A model generated the notes under the pieces. It was not told where the DNA came from and did no database searches. It saw nothing but the letters and a program-made list of their open reading frames with translations. The position numbers and the translations under genes are program-made. From the NCBI RefSeq assembly GCF_029080175.1, contig NZ_JARFJC010000017.1: a DNA stretch of 64,000 nucleotides; one strand, 5' to 3'. Positions 30,372 through 38,986 of this stretch are shown here, one piece after another; position 1 is the stretch's first letter, and every line of letters starts with the position of its first letter. This DNA is from Luteipulveratus flavus (GTDB lineage Bacteria; Actinomycetota; Actinomycetes; Actinomycetales; Dermatophilaceae).

Positions 30372-31139
30372 TCAGGCGCGGCGGCGGAGCAGGTAGACGT
30401 CCATCACCCAGCCCGCCGCCGCGCGGACCCGGTTGCGCTCGCCGTCGATCTGCGGCGCTGTCGTGCGCAGGTCGCCGGACAGCAGCGACTCGTGCGCCGT
30501 GCCGAGGTTGGCTCCCCACCAGATGTGCCAGTCGTCGCCGAGCTCGACCGCGTCGAGGGACCGGTTGAGCATGACGACGATGTTGTCGGTGCCGCGGTCG
30601 GCCTCCTCGGCCAGCCGGCGCCCGGTCGTGACGGTGATCGGCGCCCCGATGTCGTTCAGCACCAACCGGTGCCGGGCTGCCAGCAGCTGGACGGCGCTGA
30701 CGCCGGGAACGACCTCGATGTCCAGGGGCAGACCGGCGGCCGCCACCCGGCCGAGGATCCGCAGCGTCGAGTCGTAGAACGCCGGGTCGCCCCACACCAG
30801 GAACCCGACCTGCCGGCCGCGGTACGGCGCGAGGGCGTCCGCGTACGCGCTGGCACGTGCGTCGTGCCAGTCCTCGACCGCCCGCTCGTAGGAGCGCTGG
30901 TCGCCGACGTGCTCGGCGCGCCGCTCGCGGGGCGGGTCGTGGACGACGACGGTCTGAACGCCGGCGACGTGCTCGGCCAGCATCCGCTCACGGACGTGGA
31001 CCAGCGGGTCGTCACCCCGCCGCTTGTCGGTCAGGACGACGACGTCGAGCGATCCGAGCGCGCGAACCGCCTGCAGCGTCAGATGATCCGGGCTGCCGCA
31101 GCCGATGCCGATCACGCTGACCCGGACGGGCGGGGTCAC
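30372..31139 (-). CDS. cobF: Precorrin-6A synthase (deacetylating)
   Basis: 255 residues. SAM-dependent C1 methylation and deacetylation of precorrin-5 in the aerobic cobalamin pathway. Tetrapyrrole-methylase fold: N-terminal VIGIGCGSPDHLTLQAVRAL, the GDPAFYDS loop, and VVPGVSAVQLLAARH. The true start is GTG at 31139, which overlaps the cobN stop as GTGA. It is in the cobN operon under the same riboswitch. Its presence marks the oxygen-dependent route. It ends three bases from the convergent RCC1 gene. Confidence 0.92.
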   Translation of the reverse strand: MTPPVRVSVIGIGCGSPDHLTLQAVRALGSLDVVVLTDKRRGDDPLVHVRERMLAEHVAGVQTVVVHDPPRERRAEHVGDQRSYERAVEDWHDARASAYADALAPYRGRQVGFLVWGDPAFYDSTLRILGRVAAAGLPLDIEVVPGVSAVQLLAARHRLVLNDIGAPITVTTGRRLAEEADRGTDNIVVMLNRSLDAVELGDDWHIWWGANLGTAHESLLSGDLRTTAPQIDGERNRVRAAAGWVMDVYLLRRRA

Positions 31140-34100
31140 CGCTGCTCGCGGTCTTCGAGGTCGCCCTCCAGGTCGAGGTACACCTGCTGGAGAGCCTCCA
31201 GCGTGCCCGGCTCCGGCTGTTCCCACAGCTGCCGGTCGTGCGCCTCGTGCAGCCGCTCGATGATGCCGCGCAGCGCCCACGGGTTCGCCTGGCGCATGAA
31301 CTGCTGGTTCTGCTCGTCCAGGGCGTACGTCTGCGCGAGCGTCTCGTACATGTGGTCGGTGACCACGCCGGTGGTCGCGTCGTACCCGAACAGGTAGTCG
31401 ACGGTCGCGGCGAGCTCGAACGCGCCCTTGTACCCGTGCCGCTGCATCGCAGAGATCCAGCGCGGGTTGACCACGCGCGAGCGGAAGACCCGCGACGTCT
31501 CCTGGTCCAGCGAGCGGGTCCGGACGACGTCGGGAGAGGTCGAGTCGCCGATGTACGCCGCCGGGTCCTGCCCGGTCAGCGCGCGGACGGTCGCGACCAT
31601 GCCGCCGTGGTACTGGAAGTAGTCGTCGGAGTCGGCGATGTCGTGCTCGCGGGTGTCGGTGTTCTTGGCCGCCACCGCGATCCGCCGGTACGCCGAGCGC
31701 ATGTCGTCCTGCGCCGGGGCGCCGTCCAGGTCCCGGCCGTACGCGTACCCGCCCCAGGTCGTGTAGACCTCGGCCAGGTCGGCGTCGTCCCGCCACGAGC
31801 CGGACTCGATCAGCGGCAGGATGCCGGCGCCGTACGCCCCGGGCTTGGAGCCGAAGATCCTGGTGGTGGAACGGCGTTCGTCACCGTGCTCGGCGAGGTC
31901 GGCCTGCGCGTGCGCCCGGACGAAGTTCTGCTCGGCCGGCTCGTCGAGGGCGGCCACGAGGCGGACGGCGTCGTCCAGGATCCCGACGACGTGCGGGAAG
32001 GCGTCCCGGAAGAACCCGGAGATGCGGACGGTGACGTCGATGCGCGGCCGGTCGAGCTCGTCCAGCGGGACGACCTGCAGGTCGGTGACGCGGCGGGAGG
32101 CCTCGTCCCAGACCGGCCGGACGCCGAGCAGGGCGAGCACCTCGGCCACGTCGTCGCCGGAGGTACGCATCGCCGACGTGCCCCAGACGGACAGGCCGAC
32201 GGAGCGCGGGTACTCGCCGGTGTCGGCGAGGTAGCGCTCCAGCAGGGAGGACGCGAGGTGCTGCCCGGTCTCGAAGGCGAGCCGGCTCGGGACGGCCTTC
32301 GGGTCGACGGTGTAGAAGTTGCGCCCGGTCGGCAGGACGTTGACCAGCCCGCGCAGTGGCGAGCCGGACGGGCCCGCCGGGACGTAGCCGCCGTCGAGGG
32401 CGTGGAGCACGTGGTCGAGCTCGTCGGTGGTGCGCGCGAGCCGTGGCACGACCTCGGTCGCCGCGAAGGTGAGCACGCGGCGTACGTCCGGCTCGGCGGT
32501 CGGGGCGTGCTCGGCCACGACGCCCTCCACCGCGGCCGGCGACCAGTCGGCGTCCTCCATGGCCTGGACGAGGGATCGGGCGTGCTGCTCGACGGCGTCG
32601 ACGGAGCGCGTGTCGGCTCCACCTTCCTTGAGTCCCAGCGCCGTTCGCAGACCGGGCAACGCGCCGGCCTGACCGGACCACACCTGGGAGGCGCGCAGGA
32701 TCGACAGCACGAGGTTGACCCGTGCCTCGCCGGTGGGCGCGGCGCCGAGGACGTGCAGGCCGTCGCGGATCTGAGCGTCCTTGACCTCGCACAGCCAGCC
32801 GTCGACGTGCAGCAGGAAGTCGTCGAACTGCTCGTCCTCCGGCCGGTCGGTCAGCCCAAGGTCGTGGTCCATCCGCGCGGCCTGCATGAGGGTCCAGATC
32901 TGCGCGCGGATCGCGGGCAGCTTGGCCGGGTCCATCGCCGCGATGTTGGCGTACTCGTCCAGCAGCTGTTCCAGCCGGGCGATGTCGCCGTACGACTCCG
33001 CCCGCGCCATCGGCGGGATGAGGTGGTCGACGATCGTGGCGTGCGCCCGGCGCTTGGCCTGCGCCCCCTCGCCCGGGTCGTTGACCAGGAACGGGTAGAT
33101 GAGCGGCATGGAGCCGATCGCCGCGTCGGTCGCGCACGCCGCGGAGAGGGCGGCGTTCTTGCCGGGCAGCCACTCCATCGAGCCGTGCTTGCCGAGGTGG
33201 ACGACCGCGTGCGCGCCGAAGCCGTGCTCCAGCCAGCGGTACGCCGCGAGGTAGTGATGCGACGGCGGCATGTCCGGGTCGTGGTAGATCGCGACCGGGT
33301 TCTCACCGAAGCCGCGCGGCGGCTGGATCATCACGATCACGTTCCCGGCCTGCAACGTCGCCAGGACGATCTCGCCGGCGTCGTTGACGAACAGCTCGCC
33401 CGGCGCCTCGCCCCAGGTCTCGCGCATCGCGTCGGTGAGCTCGTCCGGCAGGTGCGCGGTCCAGCGGCGGTAGTCGTCGGCGGCGATGCGGACCGTGCCG
33501 TCGGTCAGCTGGGCGTGGGTCAGCCATTCCTCGTCCTGCCCGCCCGCGTCGATCAACGCATGGATCAGCGCGTTCCCCGCCGCAGTGTCCCCACCATCGC
33601 TGGTTGAGCCGGACGAGCCGCTAGGCGAGTCCGAGTCGAAACCCGTTGCCGTACGGGGAGACTCGGCGTCCGCGGCTGCGGGGGTCTCGACACGGACTCC
33701 GCTAGCGCTCCGCCCGGCTCGACCGGCGGGGGTGTCGAGAAGGCGAGTGATGGTGTTGTCGGTGCCGAGGTCGTACCCGGCATCCCGCATCGCGCGCAGC
33801 AGCCGGATCGCCGAGACCGGGGTGTCGAGACCGACGGCGTTGCCGATCCGGCTGTGCTTCGTCGGGTACGCCGACAGCATCAGCGCGATCTTGCGGTCCT
33901 TCGCGGGGAGCCGGCGCAGCCGGGCGTGCCCGACCGCGATGCCCGCGAGCCGGGCGCAGCGCTCGTCGTCGGCGACGTAGGAGGGCAGGCCGTCCTCGTC
34001 GATCTCCTTGAACGAGAACGGCACCGTGATGATGCGCCCGTCGAACTCGGGGATGGCCACCTGCGTCGCCGAGTCCAGCGGCGAGACGCCGTCGTCGGAG

Positions 34101-34882
34101 TCCGCCCAGTCCTCGCGGGACCAGGTGAGGCAGAGGCCCTGCAGCACCGGGATGTCGAGCGCGGCCATCGCGGCGACGTCCCAGGCCTCGTCGTCCTCGC
34201 CGGCGCTGACGGCCGCCGGCCGCGATCCGCCGGCGGCGAGGACGGTCACGATCAACGCGTCCAGCGTGCCGAACTCCTGGATCAGATCGGCCGGCGCGGT
34301 GCGCAGCGAGGAGGAGAAGATCGGCAGCCCGACCGCCTCGCCGGTCGCGTCGATCGCATCGGCGAGCGTGTGGACGAACGCGGTGTTCCCGCTGGTCTCG
34401 TGGGCGCGGTAGAAGAGGACGCCGATCCGCACCCGGTCGCCCTCCACGGCGGGCCGGTCCAGCCGACCCCACTCGGGCGTGACGGCCGGCGGCTCGAACC
34501 CCTCGCCGGTGAGCAGGACGGTGTCGGACAAGAAGGCGTGCAGCTGGGCTAGGTTCGCCGGGCCGCCCTGGGCGAGGTAGGCGTGCGCCTGAGCGGCGAT
34601 GCCGACCGGGACGGTGGACAGCGACATCAGCTCGGCGTCGGGCGTCTGCTCACCGCCGAGGACGACGGTGGGGGTGCCCGAGGCGGTGATCGCGTCCAGC
34701 CCCTCCTGCCAGGTGCGGGCCGTGCCGAGGATCCGTACGACGACGAGGTCGACGCCGGCGAGCCGGTCGGGGAGGCCCTCCGGCGGCGTACGGCTGGGGT
34801 TGCCCAGGTCGTACGAGGCACCGCTGGAGCGAGCGGACAGCAGGTCGGTGTCCGAGGTGGACAGCAGCAGGATGCGGGTCAT
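31136..34882 (-). CDS. cobN: Cobaltochelatase large subunit
   Basis: 1248 residues. Porphyrin-binding large subunit (ChlH/BchH family) that inserts cobalt into hydrogenobyrinate a,c-diamide; the ATPase part is probably the ChlI/ChlD fusion at 41172. Conserved stretches include ALMLSAYPTKHSRIGNAVGLDTP, GNALIHALIDAGG, AVVHLGKHGSMEWLPGKN and WGTSAMRTSGDDVAEVLALLGVRP. Residues about 386-429 (after RLLDTPA) are a Ser/Asp/Gly-rich insertion encoded by a pair of inverted 46-bp elements and look foreign to the family. ATG 34882 with AAGGAG is preferred over an upstream extension that runs into the riboswitch. It is translationally coupled to cobF. Confidence 0.96.
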   Translation of the reverse strand: MTRILLLSTSDTDLLSARSSGASYDLGNPSRTPPEGLPDRLAGVDLVVVRILGTARTWQEGLDAITASGTPTVVLGGEQTPDAELMSLSTVPVGIAAQAHAYLAQGGPANLAQLHAFLSDTVLLTGEGFEPPAVTPEWGRLDRPAVEGDRVRIGVLFYRAHETSGNTAFVHTLADAIDATGEAVGLPIFSSSLRTAPADLIQEFGTLDALIVTVLAAGGSRPAAVSAGEDDEAWDVAAMAALDIPVLQGLCLTWSREDWADSDDGVSPLDSATQVAIPEFDGRIITVPFSFKEIDEDGLPSYVADDERCARLAGIAVGHARLRRLPAKDRKIALMLSAYPTKHSRIGNAVGLDTPVSAIRLLRAMRDAGYDLGTDNTITRLLDTPAGRAGRSASGVRVETPAAADAESPRTATGFDSDSPSGSSGSTSDGGDTAAGNALIHALIDAGGQDEEWLTHAQLTDGTVRIAADDYRRWTAHLPDELTDAMRETWGEAPGELFVNDAGEIVLATLQAGNVIVMIQPPRGFGENPVAIYHDPDMPPSHHYLAAYRWLEHGFGAHAVVHLGKHGSMEWLPGKNAALSAACATDAAIGSMPLIYPFLVNDPGEGAQAKRRAHATIVDHLIPPMARAESYGDIARLEQLLDEYANIAAMDPAKLPAIRAQIWTLMQAARMDHDLGLTDRPEDEQFDDFLLHVDGWLCEVKDAQIRDGLHVLGAAPTGEARVNLVLSILRASQVWSGQAGALPGLRTALGLKEGGADTRSVDAVEQHARSLVQAMEDADWSPAAVEGVVAEHAPTAEPDVRRVLTFAATEVVPRLARTTDELDHVLHALDGGYVPAGPSGSPLRGLVNVLPTGRNFYTVDPKAVPSRLAFETGQHLASSLLERYLADTGEYPRSVGLSVWGTSAMRTSGDDVAEVLALLGVRPVWDEASRRVTDLQVVPLDELDRPRIDVTVRISGFFRDAFPHVVGILDDAVRLVAALDEPAEQNFVRAHAQADLAEHGDERRSTTRIFGSKPGAYGAGILPLIESGSWRDDADLAEVYTTWGGYAYGRDLDGAPAQDDMRSAYRRIAVAAKNTDTREHDIADSDDYFQYHGGMVATVRALTGQDPAAYIGDSTSPDVVRTRSLDQETSRVFRSRVVNPRWISAMQRHGYKGAFELAATVDYLFGYDATTGVVTDHMYETLAQTYALDEQNQQFMRQANPWALRGIIERLHEAHDRQLWEQPEPGTLEALQQVYLDLEGDLEDREQR
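33598..33728. repeat. Inverted pair of 46-bp repeat elements inside cobN
   Basis: Arm A (33598-33643) and arm B (33683-33728) are inverted copies, 36 of 46 positions identical, separated by 39 bases. Arm A begins CGCTGGTTGAGCC and ends GTCGAAACC; this TGGTTGAG...GTCGAAACC style resembles short intergenic repeats common in several actinobacteria. Both arms contain a central GCTAG. The element is read in frame as a low-complexity peptide within CobN. Confidence 0.85.
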
Positions 34883-34927
34883 CGCCGGGAACTCCTTCGC
34901 GGGGTTCGCGCCCCGTAGTGGTCGGAG

Positions 34928-35028
34928 GTCCTCACGGTCAGTGTCTGGCTGGCCGGCGCGGGTGGCGTCGGCGTCACAGTGGCGGAACCGCCCCGGACTC
35001 TCACCGGGTTCCTGGGTCACGCGAGGAC
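34928..35028 (-). ncRNA. Cobalamin riboswitch upstream of cobN
   Basis: On the minus strand the sequence has the expected B12-element order. First a P1 arm (35028-35020), then GGAACCCGGTGAGAGTCC, the core CCGCCACTGTGACG, then CAGCCAGACACTGACC, and a closing P1 arm (34936-34928). Between it and the cobN ATG is a small hairpin (CGGGG-CGCGAA-CCCCG) directly before the AAGGAG ribosome site, a likely translational expression platform. It should repress cobN-cobF when B12 is plentiful. Confidence 0.88.
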
Positions 35029-35073
35029 GTGCGGGCTCAGGGTACTGGACGGTCCCGTGCGAGCATGTGCGCC

Positions 35074-35931
35074 GTGACGCGCACCCGACCCGACCGCTGC
35101 CCCGGGATCACCCGGCCCTGGCCGGCGGACGACGGTGGCGTGCTGCGGGTCCGGCTGCCGGGTGGACGGGTCGCAGCGCCGGCGCTCACGGCGCTGGCCG
35201 ACGTCGCCGACGACCTCGGTGACGGGCACCTGCACCTCACGTCGCGGGCCAACGTGCAGATCCGCGGCGTTCGGGACGACGCCGCCGCGGCCGACCGCAT
35301 CGCCGGGGCGGGGCTGCTGCCGAGCCCGGCGCACGACCTGGTGCGCAACATCGTGTGTACGCCGCTGACCGGGCTGGCAGGGGGAGTGGCCGACCTGCGC
35401 GGGGTGCTCGCCGACCTGGACACCGCCCTGCTCGCCGACGACGCGCTCGCGGCCCTGCCCGGGAAGTTCCTGTTCTTGCTGGACGACGGGCGCGGCGACG
35501 TCGTCGGCGCGTCGCACGACCTCGGCGCCGTCGCGACCGGCCCGGACCGAGCGCTCGTGCTGATCGACGGACGAGCCCACCGGGACGTCGTGCTGGCGGA
35601 CGTGGTGCCGGCGCTGATCGCTCTGGCGCACCGGTTCCTCGCCGTACGTGGCGAGGGGCGAAGCGCGGCCTGGCACGTCCACGAGCTCGCCCACGGCCGT
35701 GACGAGCTCGGGGCGACGACGCCCGTCCCTCTGCCGCAGGCAGCGCCTCCGCTGCCGGGCTCCCTGGCCCAGGACGACGGCCGTTGGGCTTACCACCGCA
35801 CCTGGCCGGACGGCGTCGTACCCAGCGCCGGGGTACGCGAGATCATCTCTCTGGCAACGGAGCTCGTCGTCACGCCCTGGCGAGGCCTGATCGCCACGAA
35901 CCTGAAGCACCGCCCGGAGGACCTCGCGTGA
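35074..35931 (+). CDS. cobG: CobG-like precorrin-3B synthase, short form
   Basis: About 285 residues. CobG converts precorrin-3A to precorrin-3B with O2. The N-terminal half has the sulfite-reductase-like ferredoxin fold (TRPDRCPGITRPW, RVRLPGGRVAAPALTALADV, HLTSRANVQIRG) and LVRNIVCTPLTG. The protein stops at TPWRGLIATNL, just where full-length CobG continues into the region carrying the [4Fe-4S]-binding cysteines. Only two Cys remain, so it may lack the cluster. GTG 35074 is chosen for its family-like N-terminus; ATG 35065 is possible. Its stop overlaps cobH as GTGA. No riboswitch faces this strand. Confidence 0.8.
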   Translation: MTRTRPDRCPGITRPWPADDGGVLRVRLPGGRVAAPALTALADVADDLGDGHLHLTSRANVQIRGVRDDAAAADRIAGAGLLPSPAHDLVRNIVCTPLTGLAGGVADLRGVLADLDTALLADDALAALPGKFLFLLDDGRGDVVGASHDLGAVATGPDRALVLIDGRAHRDVVLADVVPALIALAHRFLAVRGEGRSAAWHVHELAHGRDELGATTPVPLPQAAPPLPGSLAQDDGRWAYHRTWPDGVVPSAGVREIISLATELVVTPWRGLIATNLKHRPEDLA

Positions 35932-36590
35932 AGCCGCCCACCCGACGCTACGAGTACGAGACGGACGGCGCGGCGATCTACCGCGCCTCGTTCGCGACGA
36001 TCCGGCGGGAGGCCGACACCGCGCACCTGCCGGGTGACGCGGAGAAGGTCGCCGTCCGGATGATCCACGCCTGCGGGCAGCCGGACCTGGCGACCGACCT
36101 GCACGTCACCGAGGACTTCGTCGGCGCCGCGCGCGCCGCCCTGCGCGCCGGCGCGCCGATCCTGACGGACGCGCAGATGATCGCCGCGGGCGTCACGCGC
36201 CCCCGCCTGCCGCGCGACAACGACGTGGTCTGCCTCCTGCGCGACGAGCGAGTCCCGTTGCTGGCGAGGGACTTCGGGACGACGCGATCGGCCGCAGCGG
36301 TGTCGCTGTGGACCGAGCGCCTGGAAGGGGCGGTGGTCGCGATCGGCAACGCCCCGACCGCGCTCTTCCACCTGCTGGAGCTGCTGGCCGACGGCGCGCC
36401 GCGTCCGGCCGCCGTGGTCGGCGTACCCGTCGGGTTCATCGGCGCGGCCGAGTCCAAGGAGGCGCTCGCGGCGTACGCCCCGCGGATCCCGCACCTGGTC
36501 GTGCACGGCCGGCGCGGCGGTTCGGCCATGGCGGTCGCCGCGCTCAACGCACTCGCCCAGGACGACGAGATCGGGGCGAGCGTCCGATGA
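35928..36590 (+). CDS. cobH: Precorrin-8X methylmutase
   Basis: 220 residues. Moves the C11 methyl to C12, giving hydrogenobyrinate. Motifs: YxxTDGAAIYRASFATIRREAD, then VRMIHACGQPDL with the catalytic His (about 47), the GAPILTDAQMIAAGV substrate region, GNAPTALFHLLELL, and VGVPVGFIGAAESKEAL. The GTG start overlaps the cobG stop and its own stop overlaps cobIJ as ATGA. Confidence 0.95.
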   Translation: MKPPTRRYEYETDGAAIYRASFATIRREADTAHLPGDAEKVAVRMIHACGQPDLATDLHVTEDFVGAARAALRAGAPILTDAQMIAAGVTRPRLPRDNDVVCLLRDERVPLLARDFGTTRSAAAVSLWTERLEGAVVAIGNAPTALFHLLELLADGAPRPAAVVGVPVGFIGAAESKEALAAYAPRIPHLVVHGRRGGSAMAVAALNALAQDDEIGASVR

Positions 36591-38107
36591 GCCGAGGCAC
36601 GCTGTACGGGGTCGGCGTCGGGCCGGGCGACCCGGAGCTGTTGACCCTCAAAGCCGCTCGGCTGATCGGCGCCGCCGACGTGGTCGCCTACCACGCGGGT
36701 CGTCCTGGGTCGTCCAACGCGCGGGCCGTCGTCGCCGACCTGCTCGGACACGCGACGGAGGAGGAGCTGGTCTACCCGGTCACGACCGGCGCCACCGAGC
36801 ACCCGGGCGGTTACGCGGGCGCGATGGAAGACTTCTACACCGAGTCCGCCGCACGTCTGATCGCTCACCTCGACGCCGGCCGGGACGTGGTGCTGCTGTC
36901 CGAGGGTGACCCGCTGTTCTACGGCTCGTTCATGTACATGCTCGACCGCATCGCCCCTCACCGCCCGGTCGAGATCGTGCCCGGCGTGACCTCGATGGCC
37001 GGTGCGACCGCGTCGGCTGCGCTGCCGCTCGTCCGGCAGACCGACGTGCTCACGGTGCTCCCCGGCACGCTGCCGGAGCCCGAGCTGGCGCGACGCCTCG
37101 CCGACACCGACGGCGCGGTGATCATGAAGCTCGGCCGGACGTTCCCCGCCGTACGCCGCGCGCTGGAGTCCGCCGGACGGCTGGACGACGCCGTGTACGT
37201 CGAGCGAGCCTCCACCGGACGCGAGCGTCGCCTGCCGGTGGCGGACGTCGACCCGGCCACCGTGCCGTACTTCTCGATCGTCCTGGTCGACGGCGACACC
37301 TCACCGACCCGCACCCGTCACGGCGAGGTGTCTGGAGAACCTCTGCAGCCGAAGCAGGTTGCCGAGGTGCTCGTCGTCGGGCTCGGCCCGGGCCCGGACC
37401 GCTGGTTGACGCCGGAGGTCGCCGCGGCGCTCGCGGAGGTCGAGCACGTCGTGGGGTACGCGCCGTACGTCAACCGGGTCCCACAGCGGTCCGGCCTCCA
37501 GCGGCACGCGAGCGGCAACACTGTCGAGGTCGACCGGGCTCGCCTCGCGCTCGACCTCGCGCGTCGTGGCGAGCGAGTCGCCGTCGTCTCGGGCGGGGAC
37601 GCGGGTGTCTTCGGTATGGCCGCGGCCGTGTTCGAGGCCCAGGCGACCGATCCTGCGTACGACGTCGTGCCGGTCCGGGTCCTTCCCGGCGTGTCGGCGG
37701 TGCAGGCGGTGGCCGCGCGGGCGGGTGCGCCGATCGGCGCCGACTTCGCGGTCGTCAGCCTGTCCGACCGGCTCAAGCCCTGGTCCGTCGTCGAGGAGCG
37801 GCTGGCGGCCATCGCCGCCGCCGACCTGGTGCTCGCGATCTACAACCCGCGGTCGAACGCCCGACCCGACCAGATGGCCCGGGCCCAGCGAATCCTGCTG
37901 CAGCACAAGGACGCCGGCACTGTCGTCGTCATCGGACGTGACGTGGGACGGGCCGAGGAGTCGCTCTGCGTCACCACCATCGGCGAGCTCGACCCTGCGT
38001 CGATCGACATGAAGTGCCTCGTGATCGTCGGAGCCTCGAGCACCCGCGTGACCGCGGCGGGTCAGGTGTGGACGCCTCGGTTCGTGGACGGTGAGCGGCG
38101 CGTTTGA
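36587..38107 (+). CDS. cobIJ: CobI-CobJ fusion: precorrin-2 C20 and precorrin-3B C17 methyltransferase
   Basis: 506 residues; two complete tetrapyrrole methylases in one chain. Residues 1 to about 240 are CobI (LYGVGVGPGDPELLTLKAARLI, LLSEGDPLFYGSFMYM, VPGVTSMAGATA). About 262-506 are CobJ (VLVVGLGPGPDRWLTPE, VSGGDAGVFGMAA, LPGVSAVQAVAARAGAP, AIYNPRSNARPDQM). CobI methylates precorrin-2 at C20 and CobJ contracts the ring by C17 methylation. This fusion is known in actinobacteria. Last gene of the cobG-cobH-cobIJ operon, coupled by ATGA. Confidence 0.95.
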   Translation: MSRGTLYGVGVGPGDPELLTLKAARLIGAADVVAYHAGRPGSSNARAVVADLLGHATEEELVYPVTTGATEHPGGYAGAMEDFYTESAARLIAHLDAGRDVVLLSEGDPLFYGSFMYMLDRIAPHRPVEIVPGVTSMAGATASAALPLVRQTDVLTVLPGTLPEPELARRLADTDGAVIMKLGRTFPAVRRALESAGRLDDAVYVERASTGRERRLPVADVDPATVPYFSIVLVDGDTSPTRTRHGEVSGEPLQPKQVAEVLVVGLGPGPDRWLTPEVAAALAEVEHVVGYAPYVNRVPQRSGLQRHASGNTVEVDRARLALDLARRGERVAVVSGGDAGVFGMAAAVFEAQATDPAYDVVPVRVLPGVSAVQAVAARAGAPIGADFAVVSLSDRLKPWSVVEERLAAIAAADLVLAIYNPRSNARPDQMARAQRILLQHKDAGTVVVIGRDVGRAEESLCVTTIGELDPASIDMKCLVIVGASSTRVTAAGQVWTPRFVDGERRV

Positions 38108-38158
38108 GGCGGCACCTCCTGGGTAGCCGAGTCCAGGGGCACACGAGAGGACGCGCAG

Positions 38159-38980
38159 ATGACGACGACCACGACCGGCTCAGTGACGCTGCACTACCAG
38201 GACACCGGTGGCTCCGGGCGTCCGGTCGTCCTGATCCACGGCTGGCCGCTGAGCGGTGAGGCGTGGAAGGACAACATCCCCGTGCTGCGGGACGGCGGCT
38301 ACCGGGTGATCGCCTACGACCGGCGCGGTTTCGGTCAGTCGGACAAGCCCGCCACCGGGTACGGCTACGACGACCTCGCCGACGACCTCGCGAACCTGAT
38401 GACCGAGCTGGACCTGCGGGACGTGACGCTCGTGGGCTTCTCCATGGGCGGCGGCGAGGTCGTCCGCTACCTCGCCCGGCACGGCGCCGAGCGGGTGCAC
38501 TCCGTGGTGCTCGCCTCGGCCGTGACGCCGTACCTCATGAAGGGCGGCGACAACCCGGACGGCCCGCTGACCAAGGCCGAGGCCGCGAAGATGGCGGCGT
38601 CCCTCACCACGAGCAGCGACACGTTCTACGACGGGTTCATCACGGACTTCTTCTCCGCCCACGGCGAGCTGGTGGTCAGCGAGGACCAGCGGCAGGAAGC
38701 GATCGAGCTGTGCCGGCAGGCGAGCAAGGTCGCAGCGCTGCAGGCGATGACCGCGTTCGGCACCACCGACTTCCGCGACGACCTCGCCGCGGTGACCGTC
38801 CCGGCCCTGGTCATCCACGGCGACGCCGACGCGACCGTGCCGTTCAAGGGCAGCGGCCGGCGTACCCACGAGTCGCTGCCCGGCAGCGAGCTCGTCCTGG
38901 TCGAGGGTGGTCCGCACGGGATCAACGTCTCCCACCAGGGCGCGTTCCACAGCGCGCTGCTGGACTTCCTGCAGCGCTGA
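38159..38980 (+). CDS. Alpha/beta hydrolase, chloroperoxidase-like
   Basis: 273 residues. Oxyanion-hole motif LIHGWPLSGEAW, nucleophile elbow GFSMGGGE (Ser about 96), acid HGDADATVPF and His in GGPHGINVSH complete the triad. Closest look is to cofactor-free haloperoxidases and aryl esterases. It sits between cobIJ and the convergent cobM but has its own 51-base upstream gap. Nothing links it to cobalamin; probably a bystander. Confidence 0.88.
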   Translation: MTTTTTGSVTLHYQDTGGSGRPVVLIHGWPLSGEAWKDNIPVLRDGGYRVIAYDRRGFGQSDKPATGYGYDDLADDLANLMTELDLRDVTLVGFSMGGGEVVRYLARHGAERVHSVVLASAVTPYLMKGGDNPDGPLTKAEAAKMAASLTTSSDTFYDGFITDFFSAHGELVVSEDQRQEAIELCRQASKVAALQAMTAFGTTDFRDDLAAVTVPALVIHGDADATVPFKGSGRRTHESLPGSELVLVEGGPHGINVSHQGAFHSALLDFLQR

Positions 38981-38986
38981 GCGATC

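Noticed and set aside
35065..35931. cobG as a pseudogene
   Set aside because: No frameshift or stop inside and clean overlap with cobH; short but apparently a maintained gene.
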